Shown here one piece after another: positions 16,183-25,512 of a stretch of DNA of 64,000 nucleotides. Both the position numbers and the translations under genes were made by a program. Location: NCBI RefSeq assembly GCF_947331465.1, contig NZ_CAMZOK010000001.1:1364001-1428000 (forward strand). The letters run 5' to 3'. This DNA comes from Shimia sp. Alg240-R146 (lineage in GTDB: Bacteria; Pseudomonadota; Alphaproteobacteria; Rhodobacterales; Rhodobacteraceae). Below the pieces are notes generated by a model, which saw only the letters and a program-made list of their open reading frames with translations, searched no databases and was not told the DNA's origin. The stretch's first letter is position 1; the number at the start of each line of letters is the position of its first letter.

Positions 16183-18789
16183 GTGAATGGAAGCACCGTG
16201 AGCAATCGGTCGACCAGTGAAACAGCTCTCAAACGCTTAGGCCTTGTGCTTGGGCTGACACGACTCGGCCTATTGGCCGAGACTTTGACGCGCGCGTTTT
16301 GGCCTGTCTGGACAGTGCTTTTCGTGGCGGCTGCTGCTGTGATGATGGGCGCACTGGAAGTGCTGCCGCTTGAGGCGAGTTGGGCGTTGGCGCTGTTGGT
16401 CGTACTGGCGAGCGGTTGGTTCCTAGCCCGAGGTCTTTCCAAGGTTCAGCTTCCTTCTCGCGAAGATGCCATCGCACGCCTTGATTCGACCCTTCCGGGC
16501 CGACCAATTCAGGCGTTGCGAGACGCGCCGGCAATTGGCGACGGCGACGCGGGGTCTCAGGCTTTGTGGCGGGCCCATCAGACGCGGATGGCGGAACGCA
16601 CGGCAGATGCACATGCGGTTGCGCCGGATTTGAAGTTGGCCCGACTTGATCCGTTTGGTTTGCGCTATACCGCGACTTTGCTTCTGTTGATCGGATTGCT
16701 GTTTGGCTCCTTCACCCGCGTGGGCAACATCGCAGATATTGCGAGCGGCGGCGGCACGGCCCTTGCTGCAGGCCCGACTTGGGAGGGCTGGATCGAGCCG
16801 CCTTCTTATACCGGAAAACCCGCCCTTTATCTGAACGACCAGCCCGAAGGCGCGCTTGTGATCCCGGAAGGCAGTCGCATTCTGTTGCGTCTTTATGGCG
16901 AGGTGGGGGCAATAACCGTGGCGGAGACGGTGTCTGGCCGCACGGGCGAAGTGCCAAGTGCCGCGGAGCCAGAGCAAAGTTTTGAGGTCACACAGGATGG
17001 TGGTCTTGAGATAGCGGGTCCGGGCGGGGCCAAGTGGGACGTGGCGTTGTTGCTTGATACCCCCCCCGAGATTGCCATCTCCGGGCAGGCCGACACCTCA
17101 GCACGTGGAGAAATGACGCTCGGGTTCGAGGCATTTGATGACTACCAAGTTATTGGCGGGCAGGCGCGAATAACGCTGGATCTTGCCAGTGTTGAACGCC
17201 GCTTTGGGCTGACGCCGTCACCGGATGCGCGCGACCCGATTTCCGTGCCGTTGCCGCTGCCCATCGCCGGGGACAGATCCTCTTTTGAAGAAATCCTGAT
17301 CGAGGACTTTTCCAAGCATGTCTGGGCGCATTTACCAGTCACGATAACCCTGAGTGCGGAAGACGCTGCTGGCCAATCGGGTCAGTCGATTGAATTGCCC
17401 ATCACGTTGCCTGCGCGCCGCTTTTTTGATCCTTTGGCATCGGCTGTGATTGAGCTGCGACGTGACCTTTTGTGGTCCAAAGACAATGCCGTACGAGTGT
17501 CGCAATTGATGCGCGCCATCAGCCATCGACCCGTGGATGGCATATTCAAACGCGAAACGGATTACCTGCGTTTGCGGACGATTTTGCGCCGGCTTGAAGC
17601 GTACAGGGCATACGGCCTGAGCAGTGAGAAACAAGAAGAACTGGCTGAGGCGCTTTGGGAACTGGCGCTGAATCTGGAAGATGGCGACCTCGGCAATGCA
17701 CTGGAAAGGTTGCAGCAAGCGCAAGAGCGATTGGCTGAGGCGATGAAAAACGGCGCCAGCGATGCCGAGATCGAACGCCTGATGCAAGAACTGCGTGAAG
17801 CCACCAATGACTACATGCGCGAATTGGCGCGGCGCAATCAGCAGGAAGGCGAGCAGTCCGGAGACCAGCAGCAAGCCGAAAACTCGATGCAGATGAATCA
17901 GGATGACCTGCAACGCATGATGGACCGTATCCAGGAGCTGATGGAGCAAGGCCGCATGGCTGAGGCCCAACAGGCGCTGGAGGAGTTGCAACGCATGTTG
18001 GAAAACATGCAGGTGACACAAGGGCAGGGTCAGGGCAACGAGGGTGACCAGACCATGCAGGGGCTCGCTGACACGTTGCGCGATCAGCAGGGGTTGTCAG
18101 ATGAGGCGTTCCGCGACTTACAGGAGCAATTCAACCCCAACGCTCAAGCCGGACAATCCGGCGAGAACCAAGGTCTTAGCGGCGGCGAGGGGCGAGGTAC
18201 CGCTCATGACGGCACCGGAGGCTCCGGAGACGGCGAAGGGGAGAGCGGCTCTGAGCAAGGGCAGGGCGAAGCTGGAGAGCAGGGCGAGGAAACCGGCGAC
18301 GGCGGCGACATGGGGCTCGGCGACCGCCAGCAGGCACTGCGTCAGGAACTTGACCGCCAGATGCGCAATTTGCCGGGGCAGGGCTCACCCGAGGGAGACG
18401 CCGCACGCGAGTCCTTGGGGCGGGCAGGTGAGGCAATGGACGGGGCCGAGGACGCCTTGCGGCAGGACGATCTGGCCACGGCGATTGATCGACAAGCGGA
18501 AGCTATGGAAGCCCTAAGGGAAGGCATGCGTGAGTTGGGAGAGGCCATGGCGCAGGACCAGCAGGAAGGGTCTCAAGGCAATGCCCAGACGCAAGGTGCA
18601 AACCGCGATCCTTTGGGTCGGTCTCAGGGCAACCAAGGCGCTGCGGGCACCGATGACGGGCTGTTGCAGGGCGAAGACGTTTACCGGCAGGCGCGCCGTT
18701 TGTTGGACGAAATCCGCCGCCGTGCGGGCGAAGCCGACCGGCCAGATGTTGAACGCAATTATCTGGAACGGTTGCTGGACCGCTTCTGA
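16183..18789 (+). CDS. TIGR02302/DUF4175 family membrane protein
   Basis: A large protein of 868 residues typical of Alphaproteobacteria. It starts with two or three membrane segments (FWPVWTVLFVAAAAVMM, WALALLVVLASGWFLA, and ATLLLLIGLLFGSF near residue 165). A periplasmic beta-rich part with WEGWIEPPSYTGKPALYL follows. The long C-terminal third is coiled-coil and low-complexity, rich in Gln, Glu and Gly, with repeated MxRxxxLMEQGRMAEAQ-like helices. The function of the family is unknown. GTG 16183 is given; GTG 16198, with GGAAG just before it, may be the true start. It lies downstream of lysA behind tandem hairpins. Confidence 0.85.
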   Translation: MNGSTVSNRSTSETALKRLGLVLGLTRLGLLAETLTRAFWPVWTVLFVAAAAVMMGALEVLPLEASWALALLVVLASGWFLARGLSKVQLPSREDAIARLDSTLPGRPIQALRDAPAIGDGDAGSQALWRAHQTRMAERTADAHAVAPDLKLARLDPFGLRYTATLLLLIGLLFGSFTRVGNIADIASGGGTALAAGPTWEGWIEPPSYTGKPALYLNDQPEGALVIPEGSRILLRLYGEVGAITVAETVSGRTGEVPSAAEPEQSFEVTQDGGLEIAGPGGAKWDVALLLDTPPEIAISGQADTSARGEMTLGFEAFDDYQVIGGQARITLDLASVERRFGLTPSPDARDPISVPLPLPIAGDRSSFEEILIEDFSKHVWAHLPVTITLSAEDAAGQSGQSIELPITLPARRFFDPLASAVIELRRDLLWSKDNAVRVSQLMRAISHRPVDGIFKRETDYLRLRTILRRLEAYRAYGLSSEKQEELAEALWELALNLEDGDLGNALERLQQAQERLAEAMKNGASDAEIERLMQELREATNDYMRELARRNQQEGEQSGDQQQAENSMQMNQDDLQRMMDRIQELMEQGRMAEAQQALEELQRMLENMQVTQGQGQGNEGDQTMQGLADTLRDQQGLSDEAFRDLQEQFNPNAQAGQSGENQGLSGGEGRGTAHDGTGGSGDGEGESGSEQGQGEAGEQGEETGDGGDMGLGDRQQALRQELDRQMRNLPGQGSPEGDAARESLGRAGEAMDGAEDALRQDDLATAIDRQAEAMEALREGMRELGEAMAQDQQEGSQGNAQTQGANRDPLGRSQGNQGAAGTDDGLLQGEDVYRQARRLLDEIRRRAGEADRPDVERNYLERLLDRF

Positions 18790-18824
18790 GCCGGCCATTT
18801 GAAGGCAGGATTTCTTCGCAAACG

Positions 18825-19904
18825 TTAGCCTTCTGGCGTTCCGCCTGCGATCTCGTTCAGCCACAAAAACAATCCGGTTACCTTGGTGTCCAGCCAAACG
18901 CGTGTATTGTTTGCGCTGTCGACAAACCCTTCGATTTGTGGCGCAAACTGCGGATAACTCGCCGCGAGTTTGTCGTGGCTGCTGTAGACGTAAACCGCAG
19001 CTGCAGCGAGCAATATCACCAGCACAAAGCCCAGCCGGAAACCGCGACCGCGGTCCGCCCCCGACGGGAGCGCAGAATCCGCCCCAGCGGGTTGCGCCAT
19101 GTCACCGGAATGGCGAAGCGTGGAGTTGGTTTCTTCGATATCAGGCAATAAGTCCCGACGGCTGTCCCGTTGGGGGCTGATTTCCTCCGGCTCCGGAGCA
19201 GGCGCTTCGTCGGTCAATCCGCGCAACTTGCGCATCCGGTCTCGGGCCTCGGTCGCACGTTGTGTGACGTCCGGGCCAGGTGTGCCCAACCCGAGTTCGG
19301 TTTGCGTTTCCAGTGTTTCGCGCTCTTCGGCGGCGCGGACATTGGCTTCGTGTTCGGCTTCTTGCCGCAAAACGTCCGCCACCGACGGATCCAGACCGCG
19401 CCTTTGGGGGCTGTCTGGTTCGTCGTTGTCACTTTCAGATGGCGTATCATCCAAAGCCTCGTCGGCATCCTCATCGTCTGGAATTTCCGGTGACTCGTCG
19501 TGCTCATCGGTGCCGTCTGTCTGAGAGGCCTCGTCTGCTTCGGCGCCGTGCGACGCCGCCTCCTCAACTGGAGCGGACTCTGGAGGTGTGTCCTGCCAGT
19601 CGTCGTCTAGGTCCCAATCGTTGCCGTCAACGTCGGTGTACTCATCCGGGTCTTCATCAAAACTCACATCAGGGGGCTCAACCTCGTCAAAGGTTTCGGT
19701 TGCCTCTTCGGTGTCGCCTGCATCATCGGCGGACGCAGTTGTTTGCACCTCTTCAGGTGCGTCTTCCTCGGGCAGCAGCGCATCCGGATGCGCTTGAAAC
19801 CAAGTGTCACCACAGTTTGAGCACTGCACGTCCCGCCCCTCGGCAGGAATAACGTCGTCAGGCACCTCATATTGAGCGCCGCAATTCGGGCATGTCAGCC
19901 GCAT
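18825..19904 (-). CDS. MJ0042-type zinc-ribbon protein with a membrane segment
   Basis: A 359-residue protein. The N-terminus is a zinc ribbon, RLTCPNCGAQYEVPDD with a second pair QCSNCGDTW (Cys5, 8, 28, 31). An extremely acidic, low-complexity stretch from about residue 45 to 170 follows (EEATETFDEVEPPD and similar), then a basic linker, one membrane segment (GFVLVILLAAAAVYVY), and a short outer part. ATG 19904 immediately precedes the ribbon. Such proteins flank ftsEX in many Rhodobacteraceae; here it is divergent from ftsE. Function unknown. Confidence 0.82.
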   Translation of the reverse strand: MRLTCPNCGAQYEVPDDVIPAEGRDVQCSNCGDTWFQAHPDALLPEEDAPEEVQTTASADDAGDTEEATETFDEVEPPDVSFDEDPDEYTDVDGNDWDLDDDWQDTPPESAPVEEAASHGAEADEASQTDGTDEHDESPEIPDDEDADEALDDTPSESDNDEPDSPQRRGLDPSVADVLRQEAEHEANVRAAEERETLETQTELGLGTPGPDVTQRATEARDRMRKLRGLTDEAPAPEPEEISPQRDSRRDLLPDIEETNSTLRHSGDMAQPAGADSALPSGADRGRGFRLGFVLVILLAAAAVYVYSSHDKLAASYPQFAPQIEGFVDSANNTRVWLDTKVTGLFLWLNEIAGGTPEG

Positions 19905-20049
19905 CGCAAGTCCCCGTTGCCCCATGTTTTATCTTTGTTCATTAACACTAATCTGTAACAAACCTCCGCGAAAGTGCAAAGCCTCTGGCGATGTGGATTG
20001 AAACCGCAGCGATGCTCAGGCACAACAGGCCCAGACAAAGGGGTCGCGT

Positions 20050-20727
20050 TTGATTGAATTAAACAATATTGCCTACAGCTATGGCGGCGGTGAACTTTTG
20101 AGTGATGTGTCGCTCAAAATTGCGCCGGGTTCATTTCATTTTCTAACGGGTCCGTCGGGCTCCGGGAAAACCACCTTTCTAAAGCTTTGTTACGGCGCTT
20201 TGGTCCCCACGTCGGGGCATGTGGAACTGTTTGGTCGCGATGTGCGCGAGATGAGCCGTGATGATCATGCGTTGACGCGGCGCCAGATCGGCGTTGTGCA
20301 TCAGGACTGTCAGTTTTTGGATCATTTGCCAGTGCGCGAAAATGTGTCTTTGCCGCTTGTGGTCTCGGGCCGTGAAAACCTTGAGCACGTGTCAAACCTG
20401 AAAGAACTGCTCAGCTGGGTAGGGCTCGGCAATCGCGCTGGCGCCTTGCCGCCTGAACTCTCGGGAGGCGAACGCCAGCGGGCCGCTTTGGCCCGCGCCG
20501 TTATTATGTCGCCGGATGTGGTGTTGGCGGATGAGCCGACAGGCAACGTTGATTGGGACATGTCGCAGCGCCTGCTTCAGTTACTGGTGGAGCTGAACAA
20601 GATGGGCAAAACCATCCTGATCGCGACCCACGATATGAACTTGATCCGCGCGGCAAAGGGCCATGTGCAGGCACGGGTTCTGCGAATTTCCAATCGCAAG
20701 CTGCAATTGGCAGGAGCGGATCTGTGA
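20050..20727 (+). CDS. ftsE: Cell-division ATP-binding protein FtsE
   Basis: The ATPase of the FtsEX complex, which acts at the divisome to activate peptidoglycan hydrolases. It has 225 residues. Walker A is GPSGSGKTT (about residues 36-44), the ABC signature is LSGGERQRAALARA, and Walker B is VVLADEPTGN, followed by a His-loop IATHD. The N-terminus IELNNIAYSYGGGELL is typical of FtsE. The start is TTG 20050, preceded by AAAGGGG. Its stop overlaps the GTG start of ftsX. Confidence 0.94.
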   Translation: MIELNNIAYSYGGGELLSDVSLKIAPGSFHFLTGPSGSGKTTFLKLCYGALVPTSGHVELFGRDVREMSRDDHALTRRQIGVVHQDCQFLDHLPVRENVSLPLVVSGRENLEHVSNLKELLSWVGLGNRAGALPPELSGGERQRAALARAVIMSPDVVLADEPTGNVDWDMSQRLLQLLVELNKMGKTILIATHDMNLIRAAKGHVQARVLRISNRKLQLAGADL

Positions 20728-21626
20728 GGTTTCTAAACGCGTTAAGCGCAGTGTTTGTGGGCGACGCGCAAGCGGACCGTGTGGTGCCTCCCACTGGATA
20801 CACAGCGCGACTGACGTTGTTTGCGGCTGCCGCGATGGCGTTTCTGACAGTGTTTGCGCTGGCCCTATCGTTGGCGACCGGCCGCCTTGCGCAACGCTGG
20901 GGCAACGAATTGGCCCAAAGCTCTACGTTGCGTATTTCGGCACCATCCGAGCAACTGAACGCACAGACCGAGGCCGCTTTGACCGTGCTCGCAAGCACGC
21001 CCGGCGTGGCCAGTGCGCGCGCCTTGAGTTCAGATGAACAGCGCGCTTTGCTGTCGCCGTGGTTCGGACCTGATTTGCCAGTGGACAGCCTGCCTATTCC
21101 GCAGCTGATTGAAATCAAAGAGACCGAACAAGGCTACGACACCGTTGGATTGCGCCACCGCCTGCAGGCTGAAGTACCCGGTGCGGTGCTGGACGATCAC
21201 ACTCGGTGGCGGCGCCCACTAGAGAAGGCCGCTGGACGGTTGCGATTTCTGGGCTGGGTGTCGATTGGGCTGATTGGTGCGGCCACCGCTGCGATGATCA
21301 CGTTGGCGGCCAACGCTGCTTTGTCGGCCAATGCGCAGGTGATTGCGGTTTTGCGTCTGATCGGGGCGCAGGACCGCTATATTGCGCAGGCTTTTGTGCG
21401 CCGCTTTACGCTGCGCAGCCTGACTGGCGCTGCGCTGGGCACAGCAATTGGGATGTTGGCGATATTTCTGTTGCCGGCGGCACAGGATGAGGCCGGATTT
21501 TTGACGGGTCTGGGGTTCGCCGGTGCAAGCTGGGCCTTGCCTTTGGTGATCCCGCCTCTGGCCGCGGTGGTGGCCTATTTGGCGACAGGGGCGGCGGCCC
21601 GACGAACTTTGGGAGAATTGGCCTGA
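20724..21626 (+). CDS. ftsX: Cell-division protein FtsX
   Basis: The permease-like partner of FtsE, 300 residues. The first membrane helix (FAAAAMAFLTVFALAL) is followed by a periplasmic domain and three more helices (WVSIGLIGAATAAMITLAA, LTGAALGTAIGMLAIFLL, ALPLVIPPLAAVVAYLA). The four-helix FtsX arrangement with the conserved ANAQVIAVLRLIGAQDRYIAQAF segment is visible. The GTG start at 20724 overlaps the ftsE stop (GTGA), and its stop overlaps the plsC start (TGATG), so all three are one operon. Confidence 0.93.
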   Translation: MRFLNALSAVFVGDAQADRVVPPTGYTARLTLFAAAAMAFLTVFALALSLATGRLAQRWGNELAQSSTLRISAPSEQLNAQTEAALTVLASTPGVASARALSSDEQRALLSPWFGPDLPVDSLPIPQLIEIKETEQGYDTVGLRHRLQAEVPGAVLDDHTRWRRPLEKAAGRLRFLGWVSIGLIGAATAAMITLAANAALSANAQVIAVLRLIGAQDRYIAQAFVRRFTLRSLTGAALGTAIGMLAIFLLPAAQDEAGFLTGLGFAGASWALPLVIPPLAAVVAYLATGAAARRTLGELA

Positions 21627-22366
21627 TGCGCACCGCTTTCCAGTGGATCATGTCTATTGTCTATGTGTTTCAGAACGCGGTGATGATGGTGGTCATGGGC
21701 ATTTTGTTTTTTCCCTGGGCGCTGGTTTCCCCGAAAGGGGCGATGACTGCTTGTAAGACTTATGCGACCTGGGCGCTCTGGACGGCTCGCTGGCTTGTCG
21801 GCATCCGCACAGAAGTGCGCGGAACGGTCCCCTCAGGGGCCGTTCTGGTTCCCGCGAAGCATCAGTCATTCCTTGATATCTTGATGATTTACAACGCGAT
21901 CCCGCAGCCGCGTTTTATCATGAAATATGAGCTGTTGTTTACGCCCATCATCGGCGTTTATGCGTGGCGACTTGGCTGTGTACCTGTGCGGCGCGGAAAA
22001 CGAGGCGCGGCGATCAAGTCGATGTTGGCAGATGTGGAAAGCGGCCGTGTGGCGCCCGGGCAGCTGGTAATCTATCCGCAAGGCACGCGTGTGCCGGTGG
22101 GGGAGTTCCAGCCCTACAAAGTCGGGCCTTACGTACTTTATAAAGAAACCGGCCAGACTGCCGTGCCTGTTGCCACCAACGCGGGTATGTTCTGGCCTAA
22201 GGGGACAATGCTGCGTACCCCGGGCTTGGCGGTGGTGGAGTTTCTTGATCCGATCGAGCAGGGTGTTGGCCAGAAAGATTTCATGCATCAGTTGGAAGAC
22301 GCCATTGAGACTGGGTCCAACAATTTGATGCGCGAGGCGGGGTTTAAGCCGGATGAAATGGGTTGA
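21626..22366 (+). CDS. plsC: 1-acyl-sn-glycerol-3-phosphate acyltransferase
   Basis: This enzyme acylates lysophosphatidic acid to phosphatidic acid in the inner membrane. It has 246 residues with an N-terminal hydrophobic region (IVYVFQNAVMMVVMGILFF). The catalytic HX4D motif is KHQSFLD, and the second acyltransferase motif appears as YPQGTR, with Gln in place of the common Glu of EGTR. The later KxGxY motif is FQPYKVGPYVL. It overlaps ftsX by one base (TGATG) and the next gene by 14 bases, so it is cotranscribed with ftsEX. Confidence 0.92.
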   Translation: MRTAFQWIMSIVYVFQNAVMMVVMGILFFPWALVSPKGAMTACKTYATWALWTARWLVGIRTEVRGTVPSGAVLVPAKHQSFLDILMIYNAIPQPRFIMKYELLFTPIIGVYAWRLGCVPVRRGKRGAAIKSMLADVESGRVAPGQLVIYPQGTRVPVGEFQPYKVGPYVLYKETGQTAVPVATNAGMFWPKGTMLRTPGLAVVEFLDPIEQGVGQKDFMHQLEDAIETGSNNLMREAGFKPDEMG

Positions 22367-22958
22367 AGACATTGCAGAGCTTGAAGTGCTCTATGGAAAG
22401 CCCGGCATTGCATCGACTGCCAAGGTCGCAGACCAACTAACGCCGCTCTATCGGAAGTGGATCATGCGTTCTCAGTTTTGCGTGATGTCCACCGTTGGAC
22501 CAAAGGGCACCGATGGAAGTCCGCGTGGTGACGATGGTCCGGTGGTGCGCGAACTGGATCCCAAGACGCTGGCCATGCCCGACTGGCGTGGCAACAACCG
22601 GATGGATTCGCTGCGCAACATCGTGGCGGACGGACGGATTTCACTGATGTTTGTGATTCCTGGTTCCAACACTGTGGTGCGCGTGAACGGCTTGGCGAAA
22701 GTCACCACGGATGCGGAGATCTGCGCAAGCTTTGAAGTCAAAGGGCGCCATCCTCGCTCGGTGATCGTGATCCGAATTGCAGAGATCTACACACAATGCG
22801 CCCGCGCAGTGATGCGCGCGTGCCTTTGGAGCGGCGAAGACCAAAGCGCCGGTCTGCCCACTGCGGGCGATATTCTGGCAGAGCAAACCGACGGGACTGA
22901 AGGTGGGGCAACATACGACGATGCGTGGGGCGCGCGGGCTGCAAAAACGATGTGGTAG
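22353..22958 (+). CDS. Pyridoxamine-5'-phosphate-oxidase-like FMN-binding protein
   Basis: A 201-residue split-barrel flavoprotein of the MSMEG_1061-like group. Features seen are FCVMSTVGPKGTDGSPRGD at the start of the barrel, the phosphate-binding WRGNNRMDSLRNIV, and SLMFVIPGSNTVVRVNG. The family binds FMN or F420, and most members have no known substrate. The start ATG 22353 lies within the end of plsC (14-base overlap), so it is translationally coupled. It is convergent with tcuB, 40 bases away. Confidence 0.85.
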   Translation: MKWVEDIAELEVLYGKPGIASTAKVADQLTPLYRKWIMRSQFCVMSTVGPKGTDGSPRGDDGPVVRELDPKTLAMPDWRGNNRMDSLRNIVADGRISLMFVIPGSNTVVRVNGLAKVTTDAEICASFEVKGRHPRSVIVIRIAEIYTQCARAVMRACLWSGEDQSAGLPTAGDILAEQTDGTEGGATYDDAWGARAAKTMW

Positions 22959-22998
22959 CAGCCCGTTGGGTGATCAATAAAAGTGATTGCTGAACGCC

Positions 22999-24060
22999 TT
23001 AGCTGACGCGTTGTGCATCGCGGATCAAGGCGGCCAGCCGATAAAACCCATGGGCCATTTTAGTAAACGGCGTGAGCAGAAAGAAGGTCAGCACTGCGCC
23101 AAGATGGATGGCAAGAAGGGCTGGCATGGCTGTGCTGGCGCCTAGCGCATAAAGCGCAAGGCCCGAGAAGCCGACAAACCCGAGCAATGCTACAAAGGCC
23201 ATGTCTCCGCCCCACGCCTTTGCGTCACCGAGTGTCGGATCGGATTTGCGTTTCAACATGATCATGCCGATGCACCCCAGTGTCAGAATGATGCCACCAA
23301 CAACGCCCAGGAGTTTTGGCAGAGATAGCAGCGGATAAGGCGCGGGCATGTCAAAGACGTAGTGCATGACCGTGGCCGTGGAAGTTGACGCAAAGCACAA
23401 CAGAAAGCCGTACATTATGGCTTGGTGCACGTGTCGACGGCCTTGGCTGAAACGGTCTTCGTCCTCAAAATTACAGCCGTCGCCATGACCCGCAGCGAGG
23501 TCTTTCATTTTGGCCGCACGGCCAAAGGCTTTGGTGAGATGCGAAATGCGAATTCCGATGCCTCCGACGTCGTGCCAATAGCGACGCAAACCTATGCCGA
23601 GGCTGGCAAGAGGCAACAAAAAGGCCGGCGCAAAAATCGCAACCATGGCGTTGTGAGACAGTGCGGCGTAAAAACCCTCGCCGCCAGCCGACCCTATCAT
23701 CTTGATCGCGGCAAAGAGCAAAGCAAAGCCAACTACCAACGCGGTCACAATCGCTGCGCCGTGCGTGTGGAACCGCCGCGCCAATGGCTGTGGCCATGCG
23801 TAGCTTTCCCAGCTGTCGCGACGGACTTCGGCCAGCGCAGCGGGCAGGTTCAGGTCAAATTCGTGCGGCGCAGTGTATTGGCAAGCATAATAGCAGCCCC
23901 GGCAGTTGTGGCAGAGGTTTGCAAGCTGCGTGATGTCGCCGTCGGTAAACGCGCGGTTGGCGTGAAGTGCCGGAAAGACGGAGCAATAACCTTCGCAATA
24001 GCGGCAGGCGTTGCAGATTTCGGCCTGACGGCGGGCTTCTTGAATAAGGTCAGTTTGCAT
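22999..24060 (-). CDS. tcuB: Tricarballylate utilization protein TcuB
   Basis: A membrane iron-sulfur and heme protein of 353 residues that takes electrons from the flavin of TcuA into the quinone pool. Two ferredoxin-type Cys clusters are at the N-terminus (CNACRYCEGYC and CHNCRGCYYAC). Several membrane helices with spaced His residues follow (AAIVTALVVGFALLFAAI, LGVVGGIILTLGCIGMIML, LLAIHLGAVLTFFLL). The start overlaps the tcuA stop by 11 bases, so the two are one operon in the order tcuA-tcuB, as in Salmonella. Confidence 0.93.
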   Translation of the reverse strand: MQTDLIQEARRQAEICNACRYCEGYCSVFPALHANRAFTDGDITQLANLCHNCRGCYYACQYTAPHEFDLNLPAALAEVRRDSWESYAWPQPLARRFHTHGAAIVTALVVGFALLFAAIKMIGSAGGEGFYAALSHNAMVAIFAPAFLLPLASLGIGLRRYWHDVGGIGIRISHLTKAFGRAAKMKDLAAGHGDGCNFEDEDRFSQGRRHVHQAIMYGFLLCFASTSTATVMHYVFDMPAPYPLLSLPKLLGVVGGIILTLGCIGMIMLKRKSDPTLGDAKAWGGDMAFVALLGFVGFSGLALYALGASTAMPALLAIHLGAVLTFFLLTPFTKMAHGFYRLAALIRDAQRVS

Positions 24061-25432
24061 ATGCGGCGGCCTCCCGGCCTGCGATGCGTCCGAAGACAGT
24101 TCCGATGGTCATGCCGTATCCGGCGAGATAGCCTTGGCCCAAAATCGAGCCAGCCATGGTTTCCCCGGCGGCCCAGAGGTTCTTGATTGGGCCGGTATCG
24201 GTGCTGCACTGGGCGTTTTCGTCGACTTTCAATCCAAGGTAGGTGAAGGTCACGCCGGTGCGCAGAGAATAGCCATAAAAAGGTGGGTCGGTGATGGGGC
24301 GGGCCCAGTTGGTTTTAGCAGGGCTGAGGCCTGAGGTGGCCACACCGTCCAGTTCCGTTGGGTGGAAATCCGACGTGTCCCCGCAGGCTGTGTTGAAGGT
24401 CTCCACCGTGTCTTTGAGCTTGGCGCCGTCGATGTCCATCAGCGCGGCCAGTTCTTCAAGCGTGTCGGCTTTGAGGGGCGGGAAAACAGAAGGCATAAAC
24501 AGGTCGATCGATTTGCTGTCGATCACCACATGGCCAACCTGATCAGGCTGGGCCGCAACAAGGCGCCCCCAGATGGCATACCGTTTGGGCCAGACGTCTT
24601 CGCCCTCGTCATAGAACCGTTCCGCGTCTTTGTTCACAACAATGGAGAAAGGCACGCAGTCCAATCGGGTCACGATCCCGCCGTCGTATTTGGGCGCGCG
24701 TCCATCGATGGCAACGGCGTGGCATTGATCGGCGTCGCCCACTTGGCTGACGCCTTGTTCCAACAGATCTGCAAGCACAATTCCGCGATTGTAAGGCGTT
24801 CCCCGAATAAGGAAATTTTGAGCCGCTGGTCCCCAAGCGCGTGTGAGCCAATCCGTGTCTGCTTGAAAACCACCAGAGGCCACAACTACCGCTTTGGGCG
24901 TGATGCGGTGGGACTTGCCTTCATGTGTATAGTCCACCCATTGGACGGCGTTCTCGCTGAGTTCGAGGTGGGTCACTGCGGCCTCATACAGAACATCAAC
25001 ACCAAGCTTGTCGGCGGTGCGGTAATAGGCGTTCACAAGACTTTTACCGCCGCCCATGAAGAAGGCATTGGTGCGCCCCAAAGAGAGCGTGCCAGAAAGC
25101 GAGGGCTGAAAGCGGACACCGTGATCCTGCATCCAGGGCAAGCATTCCTCGGATGTGCGAATGGCAAGACGGGCAAGCGCTTCGTTGGTCTTGCCCTTGG
25201 TGACTTTTAGTAGGTCTTCAAAATACTCATCTTCGGAGTAGGTCTCGACCAATGGCCCAAGTGGTCCCGTGTGCATGCAGCGAAAATTGCGGGTGTGGCG
25301 GGAGTTCCCCCCGCGATAAGCCTTTGGGGCGGTTTCCAAAATCAAAACTTTGGCGCCGGATTCGGCGGCCGTCATGGCTGCACAAAGAGCGGCGTTTCCG
25401 CCGCCAATTACTGCGATGTCATAGTGCGTCAT
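24050..25432 (-). CDS. tcuA: FAD-dependent tricarballylate dehydrogenase TcuA
   Basis: This flavoprotein oxidises tricarballylate to cis-aconitate, letting cells grow on a compound that is otherwise an aconitase inhibitor. It has 460 residues. The N-terminal FAD motif is IGGGNAALCAAMTAAE. The fumarate-reductase-like core is seen in NSRHTRNFRCMH, FMGGGKSLVNAYYRTA and the C-terminal GETMAGSILGQGYLAGYGMTIG. It is transcribed divergently from a LysR gene 80 bases away, which probably controls it. A paralogue acting on another dicarboxylate cannot be fully excluded, but the paired TcuB supports the call. Confidence 0.92.
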   Translation of the reverse strand: MTHYDIAVIGGGNAALCAAMTAAESGAKVLILETAPKAYRGGNSRHTRNFRCMHTGPLGPLVETYSEDEYFEDLLKVTKGKTNEALARLAIRTSEECLPWMQDHGVRFQPSLSGTLSLGRTNAFFMGGGKSLVNAYYRTADKLGVDVLYEAAVTHLELSENAVQWVDYTHEGKSHRITPKAVVVASGGFQADTDWLTRAWGPAAQNFLIRGTPYNRGIVLADLLEQGVSQVGDADQCHAVAIDGRAPKYDGGIVTRLDCVPFSIVVNKDAERFYDEGEDVWPKRYAIWGRLVAAQPDQVGHVVIDSKSIDLFMPSVFPPLKADTLEELAALMDIDGAKLKDTVETFNTACGDTSDFHPTELDGVATSGLSPAKTNWARPITDPPFYGYSLRTGVTFTYLGLKVDENAQCSTDTGPIKNLWAAGETMAGSILGQGYLAGYGMTIGTVFGRIAGREAAAYAN

Positions 25433-25475
25433 GGCTCATTTCCTTGGCTGATACTTTGATATTGATTGGGCGTTT

Positions 25476-25509
25476 ATTTGACAAATGACGGTTGGTGCAT
25501 AATTGATGC
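25476..25509. promoter_or_regulatory. Divergent tcuA/lysR operator region with two dyads
   Basis: The 80-base gap between tcuA and the LysR gene contains ATTTG-A-CAAAT (25476-25486) and GCAT-AATTG-ATGC (25497-25509). Two dyads in one divergent LysR promoter are typical of recognition and activation sites. The repeats are seen; binding is inferred. Confidence 0.5.
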
Positions 25510-25512
25510 GTC